NCBI RefSeq assembly: GCF_000337355.1 | Contig: NZ_AOJH01000101.1 | Coordinates: forward strand, 1 to 56,252 | Direction of reading: 5' to 3' | DNA from: Halorubrum kocurii JCM 14978 | GTDB taxonomy: Archaea > Halobacteriota > Halobacteria > Halobacteriales > Haloferacaceae | Length of the DNA: 56,252 nt | Part shown: piece after piece, positions 24,725 to 34,098 of the stretch | Layout: each line of letters begins with the position of its first letter | Position numbering within the stretch: position 1 is the first letter of the stretch | Program-made: the position numbers and the translations under genes | The notes under the pieces: model-generated | Database searches by the model: none | The model's input: the letters and a program-made list of their open reading frames with translations, nothing else | What the model was told of the DNA's origin: nothing

Positions 24725-27700
24725 ATGGCACGCAAGCTGGCAAGCGAAGACGTCGATAGCGACAGCTCAAGCGAAAGAAAAGAACCAAACGAAGATGGCG
24801 GCGATTCCGACGTCGCTGGAGGATTACTGAACAGACGTGACTACGTGAAGCTGAGTGCGGCGACGGCAGGTGCGGTTCTCGGTGCATCGGGACTTACTTC
24901 AGCCGCCGAAGAACGGGGCGATATCCAGTTCGATCGCGTCGTGGACGCGGTCGATGACCTCGGAATGGATCCAACCGGTAACGTCTCAATAGACGGGGCG
25001 CTGAACGATGCTCACGAGACCGGGACACTCATCGAGTTCCCTCCCGGCGAGTATAGGATCGAGACGGAAGCTGTGATATCCGGATCAACGAGCCGGTGGG
25101 GGATCCGGGGAACCGGGGACAGCCATGAGGATGTCACGTTCCGCTTCCCAAACGCAGACAACTCCTACTGGTTCGTCCATCAGCACGGAGGGGAGGACGT
25201 TCTACTGGACAACTTCACACTCGACACCGACGATAAGCTGATAGCGATCAGAATTCGTACAAACGATGGCGGGCTTATCCGTGACGTTGAGTGGTCCGGG
25301 TACCTCCCCGAGCGTGACGGCTGGCCGGGACAACTTCTCGATCCGGGCTGTCGGGATACCGACGGTGTCAACCGAGTCGTGCGAACGGTCATGGGGCGAG
25401 ACGGCTCGTTCATCCACGGACACAGCTGGGCGACGGGTAGAACGGGTATCACCGGGATCCGATTTTATCCGCACAGCGACGCCCACGGTGACCGACATGC
25501 GGGCGAAACCATCCTCGAGGACATCGAGATGCATCAACTCAGCAGCAACGGTGTCCGTAGTACCCACCCGACGGGGGTCGTGACTGTGAGAGGTGGATTT
25601 TTCAAGAACTGCCACCTCGCACACCTCCGCATCCACGCGGGAGATCATCCCACGAAACAGTCCTCCGTCACCGGGACGACTATGGTGATCGATCACGACG
25701 ATCATCTCCCGATGGGTGACGGGGAGTGGAACGAGCACGGATGTAACGCTGTGATGCTTGACTCGACGAGTAAGAGCTACTCACAGGCGATCTACGAGGA
25801 TTGTGACATCATCTGTCGAAATGTGGAACCGACCGATGGATGGGGATTGATACGGTGTAACAACAGCGGATCCTCCAGTCCGGGTGGCGGCGCCTTCCGG
25901 AACTGCCGAATCACTAACGATACCGAACTGCAAACCATTTGGATCGACGAACGAGAGGACAACGTGGATGCGCCGCGTCACTGGCTGTTCGAGAACTGTG
26001 AGATCACGGTCACGGCGTCGGACCAGTACAGGGAGGCGGCATTCGTCCTTCGGGACGATTGGGATGGGTCTGTGATCCGGAACTGTGTCATTCACGCTCC
26101 CAATGGAGATGTCGACGGAGTATTCATCGAGAATTGCGACGATGTCACGATCGAGGATACTACGATCGACGTGTCCGGTCGAGCAACCGTGTTCGAGAAC
26201 GCGGACGTTACGACCACCAACGTGAGTCACGCGGTCTCCGAGGGCACTGATTCAACCGGTGACGACGAAGGTGGCTTCGAGGAGGATCCGAGTCTGCTGC
26301 GCGTCATCGCGGACGAGGATGCCGACGCGTTCGAGTACAGTTTCACCGTCGACGGGCGAGTGGAACATATTGTCGACGGCGACTACCCCTCGAACCCAGA
26401 TGCGTCCGCGCCGGACACGATCCACGAGAACGACGACGGTAGCTACACCGTCGAGGGCGTCGTCGCCGGCTACACCGGTGACAGTACGCGCTGGGGCGGC
26501 GACTCCTACCGGTTCACCGGTGACTTCTCTGCGTTCAGTCTCAACGGTGTCGCCGCCGTTACGATCGACGGCGAAACTGTGGATCCTGCCCGGCTCGTCA
26601 GCGGGTCGGACGATGAGACGAGTGACGGAACTGGTGACGATACCACAAGTGACGACGGATCTGAAAATATTCTCCGCGTCATCGCGGACGAGGATGCCGA
26701 CGCGTTCGAGTACAGTTTCACCGTCGACGGGCGAGTGGAACATATCGTCGACGGCGACTACCCCTCGAACCCAGATGCGTCCGCGCCGGACACGATCCGC
26801 GAGAACGACGACGGTAGCTACACCGTCGAGGGCGTCGTCGCCGGCTACACCGGTGACAGTACGCGCTGGGGCGGCGACTCCTACCGGTTCACCGGAGAAC
26901 TCATCGAGTTCTCGAAGGCAGGGCCTGCGGAGGTCGTCGTGAACGGCGACGTAATCGATCCCGACGAGTACACCATCCAAGAGAGTCGAACGCTGCGCGT
27001 CATCGCAGACGAAGATGCCGACGCGTTCGAGTACAGTTTCACCGTCGACGGCCGGGTGGAACATATCGTCGACGGCGACTACCCCTCGAACCCTGACGTC
27101 TCTGCGCCGGACACGATCCGCGAGAACGACGACGGTAGCTACACCGTCGAGGGCGTCGTCGCCGGCTACACCGGTGACAGCACGCGCTGGGGCGGCGACT
27201 CCTACCGAATCACCGGAGCCATCGTCTCGATGCGGCTACAGGGACAGGCAGACGTTCTCCTCGAGGGAGAGGTTGTCGATCCCGACGACTACGGGCTGCC
27301 GAATCGGCTCACGATCATCGGCTCCGGTTCGACCTCGACCTACGACTTCACGGTCGACGGGGAGTTGAGGAAAGACCCCAACGGATCTCTGGATGGGGAG
27401 TTAGAAATGTCAGGATCCTCTGCAGAGGGGAGCGTTGTAAATGGTGTCGACAGCTTCCGGTTCGAGGGTGACATCACCCACTTCCAATTCGAGGGCGAAG
27501 CCGGCGTGTATCTCGACGATCAGCAAGTCGAACCGACCCTGCTTCAGACGGAAGAGGATCCGACTCTCCAGAGCTGGATTGTGGTTGAGGGAGTCGGGCA
27601 CGTGACAGAATACGCGTTCAGCGTCTCGGGCCACGTGCGAAAATCCCCCGACTTGGGCCCGGTCGAAACTGACGACGTAATTAAAGGAAACGCGATCGAG

Positions 27701-27799
27701 GGCGTAGCTGACACCGAGACTGACGGGTACCGCTTCAGCGGCGATCTCGAATCCTTGGAAATACGGGGTACCGCGGACCTCCGGTTCAACGAGAACTGA
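24725..27799 (+). CDS. Tat-exported right-handed beta-helix protein with five C-terminal modules
   Basis: A 1024-residue protein. An acidic leader (MARKLA) precedes Tat motif NRRDYVKLSAA and a hydrophobic core, without a lipobox. Residues ~70-510 form a parallel beta-helix of the pectate-lyase-like type, with repeated ENCDDVTIEDT-style rungs. Five ~75-residue modules follow from about residue 526: three nearly identical (RVIADEDADAFEYSFTVDGR) and two diverged (LTIIGSGSTSTYDFTVDGEL and later). The modules look like carbohydrate- or surface-binding beta-sandwiches. The helix core is closely related to the next gene's product. Binding or cleaving the glycan made by this island is a reasonable inference. 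Confidence 0.82.
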   Translation: MARKLASEDVDSDSSSERKEPNEDGGDSDVAGGLLNRRDYVKLSAATAGAVLGASGLTSAAEERGDIQFDRVVDAVDDLGMDPTGNVSIDGALNDAHETGTLIEFPPGEYRIETEAVISGSTSRWGIRGTGDSHEDVTFRFPNADNSYWFVHQHGGEDVLLDNFTLDTDDKLIAIRIRTNDGGLIRDVEWSGYLPERDGWPGQLLDPGCRDTDGVNRVVRTVMGRDGSFIHGHSWATGRTGITGIRFYPHSDAHGDRHAGETILEDIEMHQLSSNGVRSTHPTGVVTVRGGFFKNCHLAHLRIHAGDHPTKQSSVTGTTMVIDHDDHLPMGDGEWNEHGCNAVMLDSTSKSYSQAIYEDCDIICRNVEPTDGWGLIRCNNSGSSSPGGGAFRNCRITNDTELQTIWIDEREDNVDAPRHWLFENCEITVTASDQYREAAFVLRDDWDGSVIRNCVIHAPNGDVDGVFIENCDDVTIEDTTIDVSGRATVFENADVTTTNVSHAVSEGTDSTGDDEGGFEEDPSLLRVIADEDADAFEYSFTVDGRVEHIVDGDYPSNPDASAPDTIHENDDGSYTVEGVVAGYTGDSTRWGGDSYRFTGDFSAFSLNGVAAVTIDGETVDPARLVSGSDDETSDGTGDDTTSDDGSENILRVIADEDADAFEYSFTVDGRVEHIVDGDYPSNPDASAPDTIRENDDGSYTVEGVVAGYTGDSTRWGGDSYRFTGELIEFSKAGPAEVVVNGDVIDPDEYTIQESRTLRVIADEDADAFEYSFTVDGRVEHIVDGDYPSNPDVSAPDTIRENDDGSYTVEGVVAGYTGDSTRWGGDSYRITGAIVSMRLQGQADVLLEGEVVDPDDYGLPNRLTIIGSGSTSTYDFTVDGELRKDPNGSLDGELEMSGSSAEGSVVNGVDSFRFEGDITHFQFEGEAGVYLDDQQVEPTLLQTEEDPTLQSWIVVEGVGHVTEYAFSVSGHVRKSPDLGPVETDDVIKGNAIEGVADTETDGYRFSGDLESLEIRGTADLRFNEN
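26300..27216. repeat. Three near-identical 221-bp coding repeats
   Basis: Copies lie at 26300-26520, 26675-26895 and 26996-27216. Copies 1 and 2 differ at two positions; copy 3 differs from copy 2 at about a dozen. The linkers between them are unrelated in length and sequence. Such identity, including at silent sites, shows recent duplication or ongoing gene conversion inside the beta-helix gene. Confidence 0.92.
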
Positions 27800-28133
27800 G
27801 ACGTTACTCCGTCTCGGAATACGATCCCGCATGCTCGGTTCCGACTCCCTCTCGGAATCGGCGTGACCTACTTTGCGGTCGTCGGACATATCGCGTCAAA
27901 ACTGGAACGTGACTTCTCCCACAACAGAAGTCGTGGGCTTTCTCCTCGTTCTCGTGTAATCGGAGCGTTCGTCTTATTAGACACTGTATAATTATGACTT
28001 AGGTTCGGTTCTACCCGATCAGTGTTGCCTCCATCACAGTTCAACTACGCGAGCTGTACATTTTTGATAACGGATCAGAAACGATGGGCCAGGAAGCGGC
28101 CCGGCGATAGCGCCGCCTCTGATGGTATGTAAA
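27800..28133. other. 334-bp spacer with an IS200/IS605 end relic
   Basis: No gene. It holds the solo transposon end listed at 27911-27959. A T-rich stretch near 28059-28065 could be part of the promoter of the following lipoprotein gene. Confidence 0.4.
27911..27959 (-). mobile_element. Solo left end of an IS200/IS605-type element
   Basis: On the minus strand TTAC is followed by ACGAGAACGAGGAGAAAG and a palindrome (CCCACGAC-TTCTGTT-GTGGGAG). The TTAC-x-GAGGAGAAAG-hairpin layout is the same as at the left end of the element in the transducer gene (13350 side). No matching right end or transposase gene is nearby, so this is a relic. Confidence 0.6.
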
Positions 28134-29621
28134 ATGAACCGTCGGCAGTATCTTTCGGCGGCTTCACTCGCCGGTTCCGGGTTACTCGCCGGATGTGGCG
28201 GTTCGGGAAGTCGGGAGCCGGCTTCCGATCCGAGACGGGAGGGTGAGTCGGACCGTGAGGACGACGATGTGGAAGACTACGGGATTGAGTTCGATCGAAT
28301 TCAGAATGCCGTCGAGGATCTCGGGATGGATCCGACAGGGGAGGACCCTATTGACGATGCAATCCAGCGCGCCTATCAGCAGGGGACCCTGATACGGTTT
28401 CCTCCGGGAGAGTACACGGTGTCGGAATCTGCCGTCATCGACGGTAACCTCTCGCGTTTCGGAATTCAGGGAATAGGAGACAATCACGGGGATGTTGTCT
28501 TCCACTTTCCCAATGCCGAGAACAGTTACTGGTTCGTTCATCAGAACGGGGGGAAAGACGTCCTACTAGACAACTTTACGATCGATAGTCACGAGAAGTA
28601 CGTTGGGGTCAGGTGCCGCACGCAAGGCGGATCGCTGATACAGGACGTCGAATGGCGCGGGTTTCTCCCCGAGAAGACCACCCAATTGGGCCAACTTCTC
28701 GATCCCGGTTGCCTTTCGGTCGACGGTGTAAACACGGTTAGACGAGTGATTATCGGCCGAGACGGAGCACACGTCTCCGGTCACTACACGATAACTGGTG
28801 TCCACTCGATGACCGGGATCCGGTTCTATGGAACCGGTACCCGTTCTGGGGCGATGGGTCACGTCGGTGAGACCATCCTCGAGGATGTCGAGATTCATCA
28901 AATCGGCTCGAACGGCGTCCGTCATACACACGGCGATGGCGTAGTGACGGTCCGAAACGGTCTTTTCAAGAACTGTCATCTCTCCTCGCTCCGTATTCAC
29001 AACGGGAACCACCCGTCGAAGGACTCGAGCGTAACCGGTGCGACCGTCGTCATCGATCACGAGAATGCGGGACCCATTGGCACCGGTGAGTGGTCGAAGC
29101 ACGGGAGCAATGGCATCATGCTCGACTCCACTGGCCACGGTTACTCACAACCTACCTACGAGAACTGCGACATCGTGTGTCGTTCGATCCTTTCGGATGG
29201 CGGGTGGGGGTTGATCCGGGTGACGAACACCGGACGCTCTAATCCTGGCGGCGCCGTATTCAAGAACTGCCGAATAATCAATGAGACAAAGCTTCAAACA
29301 GTTCGAGTCGATCCCCGAAAACCGGATGCAAGCCCTCCACAGGGAATCACATTCAACGGCGTTGGAATCTACCTATCGGGAGATTCACAGCCACAGGGGG
29401 CGATTGTCTCGATTAGTGACGACTGGGACGATTCGCTCATTACCAAGAGCGTAATTTACGCATCTGACGGCGCTGTCGATGGAGTCCGCGTTCGAAACTG
29501 TGAGAATGTTACCATTGAAGACACGACAATTAGTACCCCTGGACAACTGATTACCGGAGACGTCGCTCAAGTCGTCACCGAGGGGATCTCCTCAGAGGCC
29601 CCAGAGGACCTCCCGTTCTGA
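28134..29621 (+). CDS. Tat lipoprotein, right-handed beta-helix (paralogue of 24725-27799)
   Basis: A 495-residue protein from the ATG at 28134; an ATG four codons earlier is also possible. The signal is MNRRQYLSAASL with lipobox LAGC, so it is membrane-anchored, unlike its neighbour. After an acidic linker the beta-helix core is clearly homologous to that of the upstream gene: DLGMDPTG, FPPGEYTV, FPNAENSYWFVHQNGG and DNFTIDS all have counterparts. The C-terminal binding modules are absent. The pair looks like a duplication with different anchoring. An enzymatic role (lyase or hydrolase) cannot be confirmed. Confidence 0.82.
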   Translation: MNRRQYLSAASLAGSGLLAGCGGSGSREPASDPRREGESDREDDDVEDYGIEFDRIQNAVEDLGMDPTGEDPIDDAIQRAYQQGTLIRFPPGEYTVSESAVIDGNLSRFGIQGIGDNHGDVVFHFPNAENSYWFVHQNGGKDVLLDNFTIDSHEKYVGVRCRTQGGSLIQDVEWRGFLPEKTTQLGQLLDPGCLSVDGVNTVRRVIIGRDGAHVSGHYTITGVHSMTGIRFYGTGTRSGAMGHVGETILEDVEIHQIGSNGVRHTHGDGVVTVRNGLFKNCHLSSLRIHNGNHPSKDSSVTGATVVIDHENAGPIGTGEWSKHGSNGIMLDSTGHGYSQPTYENCDIVCRSILSDGGWGLIRVTNTGRSNPGGAVFKNCRIINETKLQTVRVDPRKPDASPPQGITFNGVGIYLSGDSQPQGAIVSISDDWDDSLITKSVIYASDGAVDGVRVRNCENVTIEDTTISTPGQLITGDVAQVVTEGISSEAPEDLPF

Positions 29622-29837
29622 GGCGGGTTCTGTTGTTTCGTTCCGACAAGCGCGTCCCGTGTTAACTATGGCCTTTCTTTATATCTCTGTAGGAGCACAA
29701 ACGCGACCCCAAAGAACTGACCTGCGTTTTAGATGCCGTTCCGGTGAATTAGACTAAATCCAGCAGGGTCGGGGGTTCGGTGGGACCAATTTCGGAAGAC
29801 GTTGGAGGGCGATGTCCGGCTATTCTCCCGCCACTAA

Positions 29838-30902
29838 TCAAATAGTAACTTCCTCGTAGACTGCCGTGATTCGTTCTGCAGCTGTCGCCCACGCATATTC
29901 ATCACAGACAAGGGAACGGTTCTTTCGCCCCATTCGTTCGGCTGCTGAGTCTTTCTCGACGAGTGAACCGATAGCGTCTGCGAGGGCGGCCGAGTCACCC
30001 GGATCGACGAGCGTTCCTCCGTCGTCGTCGATTACTTCCGGGATGCTCCCGACGGTTGTCGAGACGACTGCGTTGCCTCCTGCCATCGCTTCCAACATTG
30101 CGATCGGTAACCCCTCCGCATGGGACGGAAGAACAAATACGTCACCAGTCGAGAGCAATCGACGCTTCTCACGTTCTGTGACGAATCCGTGGTACGTGGC
30201 GTGTTCGTGGCGGGCTGTAAGCGTCTCAACTGACTCCTTCAGGGGTCCGGAACCGGCTATCGCCAGCTCGAAGTCGAGCGATCTATCCGACGCCAGCTCG
30301 TCCACAGCCTCGATCAACTCCCGGACACCCTTCCGTTGTATGAGCGACGAGACGAATGTCACTCGCGTTGGATCGTGACTATATTCGGGATCGAATCGGT
30401 TTGGGTCGACTGCGTTTGGAACAACCCTGATCTTGCGCCCTGGAACTCGGCTTTCGAACACCTGTCGCCAGTAGTCAGAGAGCACGATAATCCGATCACA
30501 CCGCTTGAACACGGCGGACTGGACTATACGAACGATCCGAGAATCTGTCTCGAGAAACGCATCGAAAGACGATCCGTGGACGTGAAAGACGATCGGCCGG
30601 CGCCAGAGCGACGCGACCACGAAAACGTAGAACGCCGCTCGGTAAAACGAGAACGCGTACGACGAGTGAACGTGAACGAGATCGGGTCGCCGCCGAACCG
30701 GAAAACGGACCGCAGCGACAATCGACATGACGATCGAAGTCAGTAGCCACCTGATACCCTCCCCGTTCGGATCAGATCGCATATCGTACGTTTCCGTCGC
30801 GATCTCGTCCGGAAGGTGTACCATTAGATTCTCGATGTAGTGGTGAATCCCGCCACCGCCGAACGTTCCCACGAGAAGAATGTCGGTGTCGAATTCTGTC
30901 AT
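29838..30902 (-). CDS. Glycosyltransferase family 4
   Basis: A 354-residue GT-B enzyme. The N-terminal domain begins DILLVGTFGGGGIHHYIENL (glycine loop). The C-terminal domain has IRVVPNAVDPNRFDP, FVSSLIQRKGVRELIEA and the nucleotide-sugar site PSHAEGLPIAMLEAMAGG with the two conserved Glu. It adds a sugar to a lipid-linked glycan at the cytoplasmic face. It is divergent from the GT2 gene across a 275-bp spacer that must hold both promoters. Confidence 0.9.
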   Translation of the reverse strand: MTEFDTDILLVGTFGGGGIHHYIENLMVHLPDEIATETYDMRSDPNGEGIRWLLTSIVMSIVAAVRFPVRRRPDLVHVHSSYAFSFYRAAFYVFVVASLWRRPIVFHVHGSSFDAFLETDSRIVRIVQSAVFKRCDRIIVLSDYWRQVFESRVPGRKIRVVPNAVDPNRFDPEYSHDPTRVTFVSSLIQRKGVRELIEAVDELASDRSLDFELAIAGSGPLKESVETLTARHEHATYHGFVTEREKRRLLSTGDVFVLPSHAEGLPIAMLEAMAGGNAVVSTTVGSIPEVIDDDGGTLVDPGDSAALADAIGSLVEKDSAAERMGRKNRSLVCDEYAWATAAERITAVYEEVTI

Positions 30903-31177
30903 TTGTGCCGCCCGACCTGGTGCGAGCGCTCTCCCTCCATAAGGTCGATCTCTTGTAGCCGACGTATCGTTAGTGCCCTCCTTCCGGTCGTAGCTGAACC
31001 GATGTCGGATGTTCTGTGCGGCCGGGTCATCTCGATGCGGATTCCCTCGTTGGGGTCTGAGCTTGCCAGCCTATTCACAGATTCGGGGTGGGAAATATGA
31101 TCGAAACGGTCGAAAGGATACTGTACATACCAAATTAGATGCTTAACTAAATCAGTTGCTGTCCAATCAGCGTCCGA

Positions 31178-32122
31178 ATGGTTGACTCGGTCAGCGTTGT
31201 TATTCCAACCTACGGACGTCCAAAGTTCCTCTGTGATGCCGTGCGTAGCGTCGCTGACCAGACGTACGCTCCGATCGAACTGATCGTTGTCGACGACTGT
31301 TCGCCCGAGCCGATCGAAGCGACAGTGAACGAGGTCGATACGGCTGGGCTCCGACGTACCGAAGTGATACGTCACAAGCAAAATATGGGCGCGAACGCCG
31401 CTCGGAACACCGGGATCGAAGCGGCGACCGGTGAGGTGATCGCGTTCCTGGACGACGACGACCGGTGGGGGCCGAGCGTCGTACGGAGGTACGTCGACGC
31501 GTTCGAATCGGGAGGACCGTCGGTAGGCGTCGTAACGGTCGGTGTTCGAACGGTCAACGAAAACGGAACGAAAATTGGGGAGTTCCGACCGACGATCGAG
31601 AGTGACGCGCTCGATGCCCTCTTGAGTGGAACTCGTGTCGGTTCGTTCTCTCGGTTCGCGGTTCGCTCGGACGTCATTGACAGTGCTGGTACGCCCGACG
31701 AGCGACTCCCATGCTGGCAGGACTGGGAGTGGCAGTTCCGACTCGCTTTTCACTGTGACTTTGGGGCGATCCCGGAGCCGATCGTCGTGCGAACCCGTGG
31801 CACCCACGATCAGATAACAGACACATTCGAAGAGCGACGAGAGATCGCGTATCCGTTCCTGTTGGATCGGCATCGTGAACGGATCCGAGCGGCGCGTGGC
31901 CCGCGTGCCGAACGCCGCTTCGTCGCGACCCTCTCGCAGTCGCTGGCATTCGCCGCTCTCGATACCGGCCGGTACCTCACAGGAGTCAGGTTACTACTTC
32001 GTACCTTGCGATACGACCCCTTCTCCTCGAAAGCGTATCTCTACCTGGTGGTTGCCTGCGGTGGTCCGGTGACCTTCGGGACCGCTCGATGGGTCAAGCG
32101 GCGACTCAATGCGCTCCAGTAA
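31178..32122 (+). CDS. Glycosyltransferase family 2
   Basis: A 314-residue GT-A enzyme. Motifs are SVVIPTYGRPKFLCDAVRSV, ELIVVDDCSPEP, NAARNTGIEAATGEVIAFLD with the metal-binding DDD, and a later CWQDWEWQFRLA acceptor-side motif. A C-terminal helical segment could associate with the membrane. It transfers a sugar from a nucleotide donor in glycan assembly. It is convergent with the asparagine-synthase-like gene (12 bp apart). Confidence 0.9.
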   Translation: MVDSVSVVIPTYGRPKFLCDAVRSVADQTYAPIELIVVDDCSPEPIEATVNEVDTAGLRRTEVIRHKQNMGANAARNTGIEAATGEVIAFLDDDDRWGPSVVRRYVDAFESGGPSVGVVTVGVRTVNENGTKIGEFRPTIESDALDALLSGTRVGSFSRFAVRSDVIDSAGTPDERLPCWQDWEWQFRLAFHCDFGAIPEPIVVRTRGTHDQITDTFEERREIAYPFLLDRHRERIRAARGPRAERRFVATLSQSLAFAALDTGRYLTGVRLLLRTLRYDPFSSKAYLYLVVACGGPVTFGTARWVKRRLNALQ

Positions 32123-32134
32123 CTCAACAGTAGG

Positions 32135-33898
32135 TCACGCAGACTCCTGGCCGAGAATCCGTCTGTAAAAGAGTTCGACGGTTGTAACTGCCGATATATA
32201 CACAATATGATCGTCGTCGCCTTGAAGATGTGCCCGTCGCGCCTCGAGGATCGGTTCAGCGTTGAACAGCTCACGCTCGACGGCCCCGTACAGGAGCTCG
32301 TCCAGGTACTCCCGGAAGCAGTCGTTCTCGCGGTACCATTCTCCCACGGTGCTTCCCGAGAGGAGACGTTGGACGGCGTTTTTGACCACGAACCCAGCAC
32401 CGTGAGCCGCGTGTGGGTACGACGGCGGGAGCTGTGTCGCCCCGTAGGGAATCTCGTTTAGCGCACCGTCCAGTTCCCGCATCAGTTCCAACTTCATCCG
32501 AGAGGGTACGTGCGGGATACGTCCGCCCGTAAGCGGGATCGATCCTCGGCGCAGGGATTGGGGAAAGACGCCGACCAGATCGAGAAGCCCCTTCGAGCTG
32601 ATCGGGACACGAGTTCCCACCCTCGCTCGGGCAACTTTGTTGCTACCGCTGAAGTGTTTTCGAGAATTGTACACGAGGTGGGTTACCTCTCTGATCTGCT
32701 CGTCACTACCGGTTTGATCGACGGCCCGGACCTCATTTATGAACGTATCTTTCGGTTCTACATCACCCGAAAGTGTTTCTTTCACTAGCTTCGGATCGAC
32801 TCTCGTATGGAGTTCGCTCAAAACATCTGCCGGGTGATCGGCACGACCGAGGTGGTTCTTCCCGACCTTTTCACCTGTGACGAGTGGCGGCCCCTCGTAC
32901 AGTACCATCGGATTCGTTGCGTCGATCTCGAAGACGTGTGAGAGATGGATGAGCGTGTTCCATCCGAGCTGGCCGTCCGTGATCTCGATCAGTTCCGGTA
33001 ACCGCTCGGCCAGTGTCTCGGGTGTGAATCCGACGATGTCGTGTTCGACGCCGAGCGTGTCGGCGACGGAGTTTGCAATATCGATATCGTCGAGGAACGG
33101 ATCGAATTTTGGATCCATCGCCCGATCGTACGTGTACGTTCGATACTCGGTACCTGCTCGCTCTAGCGCCGCAACAAGAATCCGACTGTCCAGTCCGCCG
33201 GACAACCAGACGCCCGGCGTCCCAGGAACGGTCTCAAGCGACGCACTAACGGCATCGGCGTATGCGCCTGCGGTCTCCTCGACGTAGCCGGCCTCCGGAC
33301 GAGAGTCGAACAGAAACGACCAGTACCGCCGAACACTCCGTTCCCCCTTCTCTGCGAGGACGTAGGTCGCGGGCCTGAGTGATTTCACATCTTCGAGAAG
33401 CGTTCGGTCGCCCCAGATGTGTATCATCGTCAGCAGGTCCGAAACGGACTGTTCGTCGACAGTCGGATCCTCGATCGCGGTCAGCACGGAACTTAACTCG
33501 GAGCCGAACACGAACGGTGGATCGCGTGTATAGTACACTGAACGAGTTCCCAACTTGTCGGTGGCGAGGACGAACCGATTCGCGTCCCGATCTAGGCACG
33601 CGAGCGCGAATGACCCATCCAGCATCGGGATAATTCGCTCTGGGTTATCGAGAATTCGCTGGATCAGGTCCCTCGTGAAACTCTCCGGAGTGCCGAACAG
33701 CGCTCCGTACAGTACGCCGACGACATCCCCTCCGTCAACCAATTCGTATCCGCCCGGATCACGTTCACCGTGGTGAACCATTCCGAGCGTCGGATCCGCA
33801 CAAAGGACTTCCTCGTCGTGGAACGACCGGCGGTACGTCCCGGCTATCATCTCGTTCGGAGGTGGCGCATTCTCGTCTCCGCCGAATAGTCCCGGCAC
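32135..33898 (-). CDS. Asparagine synthase-like protein lacking the glutaminase Cys
   Basis: A 587-residue protein resembling AsnB: an N-terminal Ntn-glutaminase-like domain (residues ~1-200) and a C-terminal ATP-pyrophosphatase domain with PP-loop SGGLDSR (233-239). It begins M-P-G-L-F-G, so the catalytic Cys2 of glutaminase domains is replaced by Pro; ammonia would have to come from elsewhere. It starts with GTG at 33898, with AT-rich TATA-like sequence at 33921-33942. In glycan clusters such proteins may amidate sugar acids or use another nitrogen donor. True asparagine synthesis is less likely. Confidence 0.82.
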   Translation of the reverse strand: MPGLFGGDENAPPPNEMIAGTYRRSFHDEEVLCADPTLGMVHHGERDPGGYELVDGGDVVGVLYGALFGTPESFTRDLIQRILDNPERIIPMLDGSFALACLDRDANRFVLATDKLGTRSVYYTRDPPFVFGSELSSVLTAIEDPTVDEQSVSDLLTMIHIWGDRTLLEDVKSLRPATYVLAEKGERSVRRYWSFLFDSRPEAGYVEETAGAYADAVSASLETVPGTPGVWLSGGLDSRILVAALERAGTEYRTYTYDRAMDPKFDPFLDDIDIANSVADTLGVEHDIVGFTPETLAERLPELIEITDGQLGWNTLIHLSHVFEIDATNPMVLYEGPPLVTGEKVGKNHLGRADHPADVLSELHTRVDPKLVKETLSGDVEPKDTFINEVRAVDQTGSDEQIREVTHLVYNSRKHFSGSNKVARARVGTRVPISSKGLLDLVGVFPQSLRRGSIPLTGGRIPHVPSRMKLELMRELDGALNEIPYGATQLPPSYPHAAHGAGFVVKNAVQRLLSGSTVGEWYRENDCFREYLDELLYGAVERELFNAEPILEARRAHLQGDDDHIVYISAVTTVELFYRRILGQESA

Positions 33899-34098
33899 AC
33901 TCCCTCGTCGGAGACAGCGGGATATTGTTATGAATTATATATCCAACCAATCGGTTGAGTACGGTGGATGCCGCGTGCAGATCCTACGACCGATCGGGAC
34001 AGTTACGATTGATTTCGCGTCTACCCCCTGATTCGTGCGAGTAAGCACATGTCGCGAATCTATGCGCTCAATTCGAACATAGATAAATAGACGGATTA

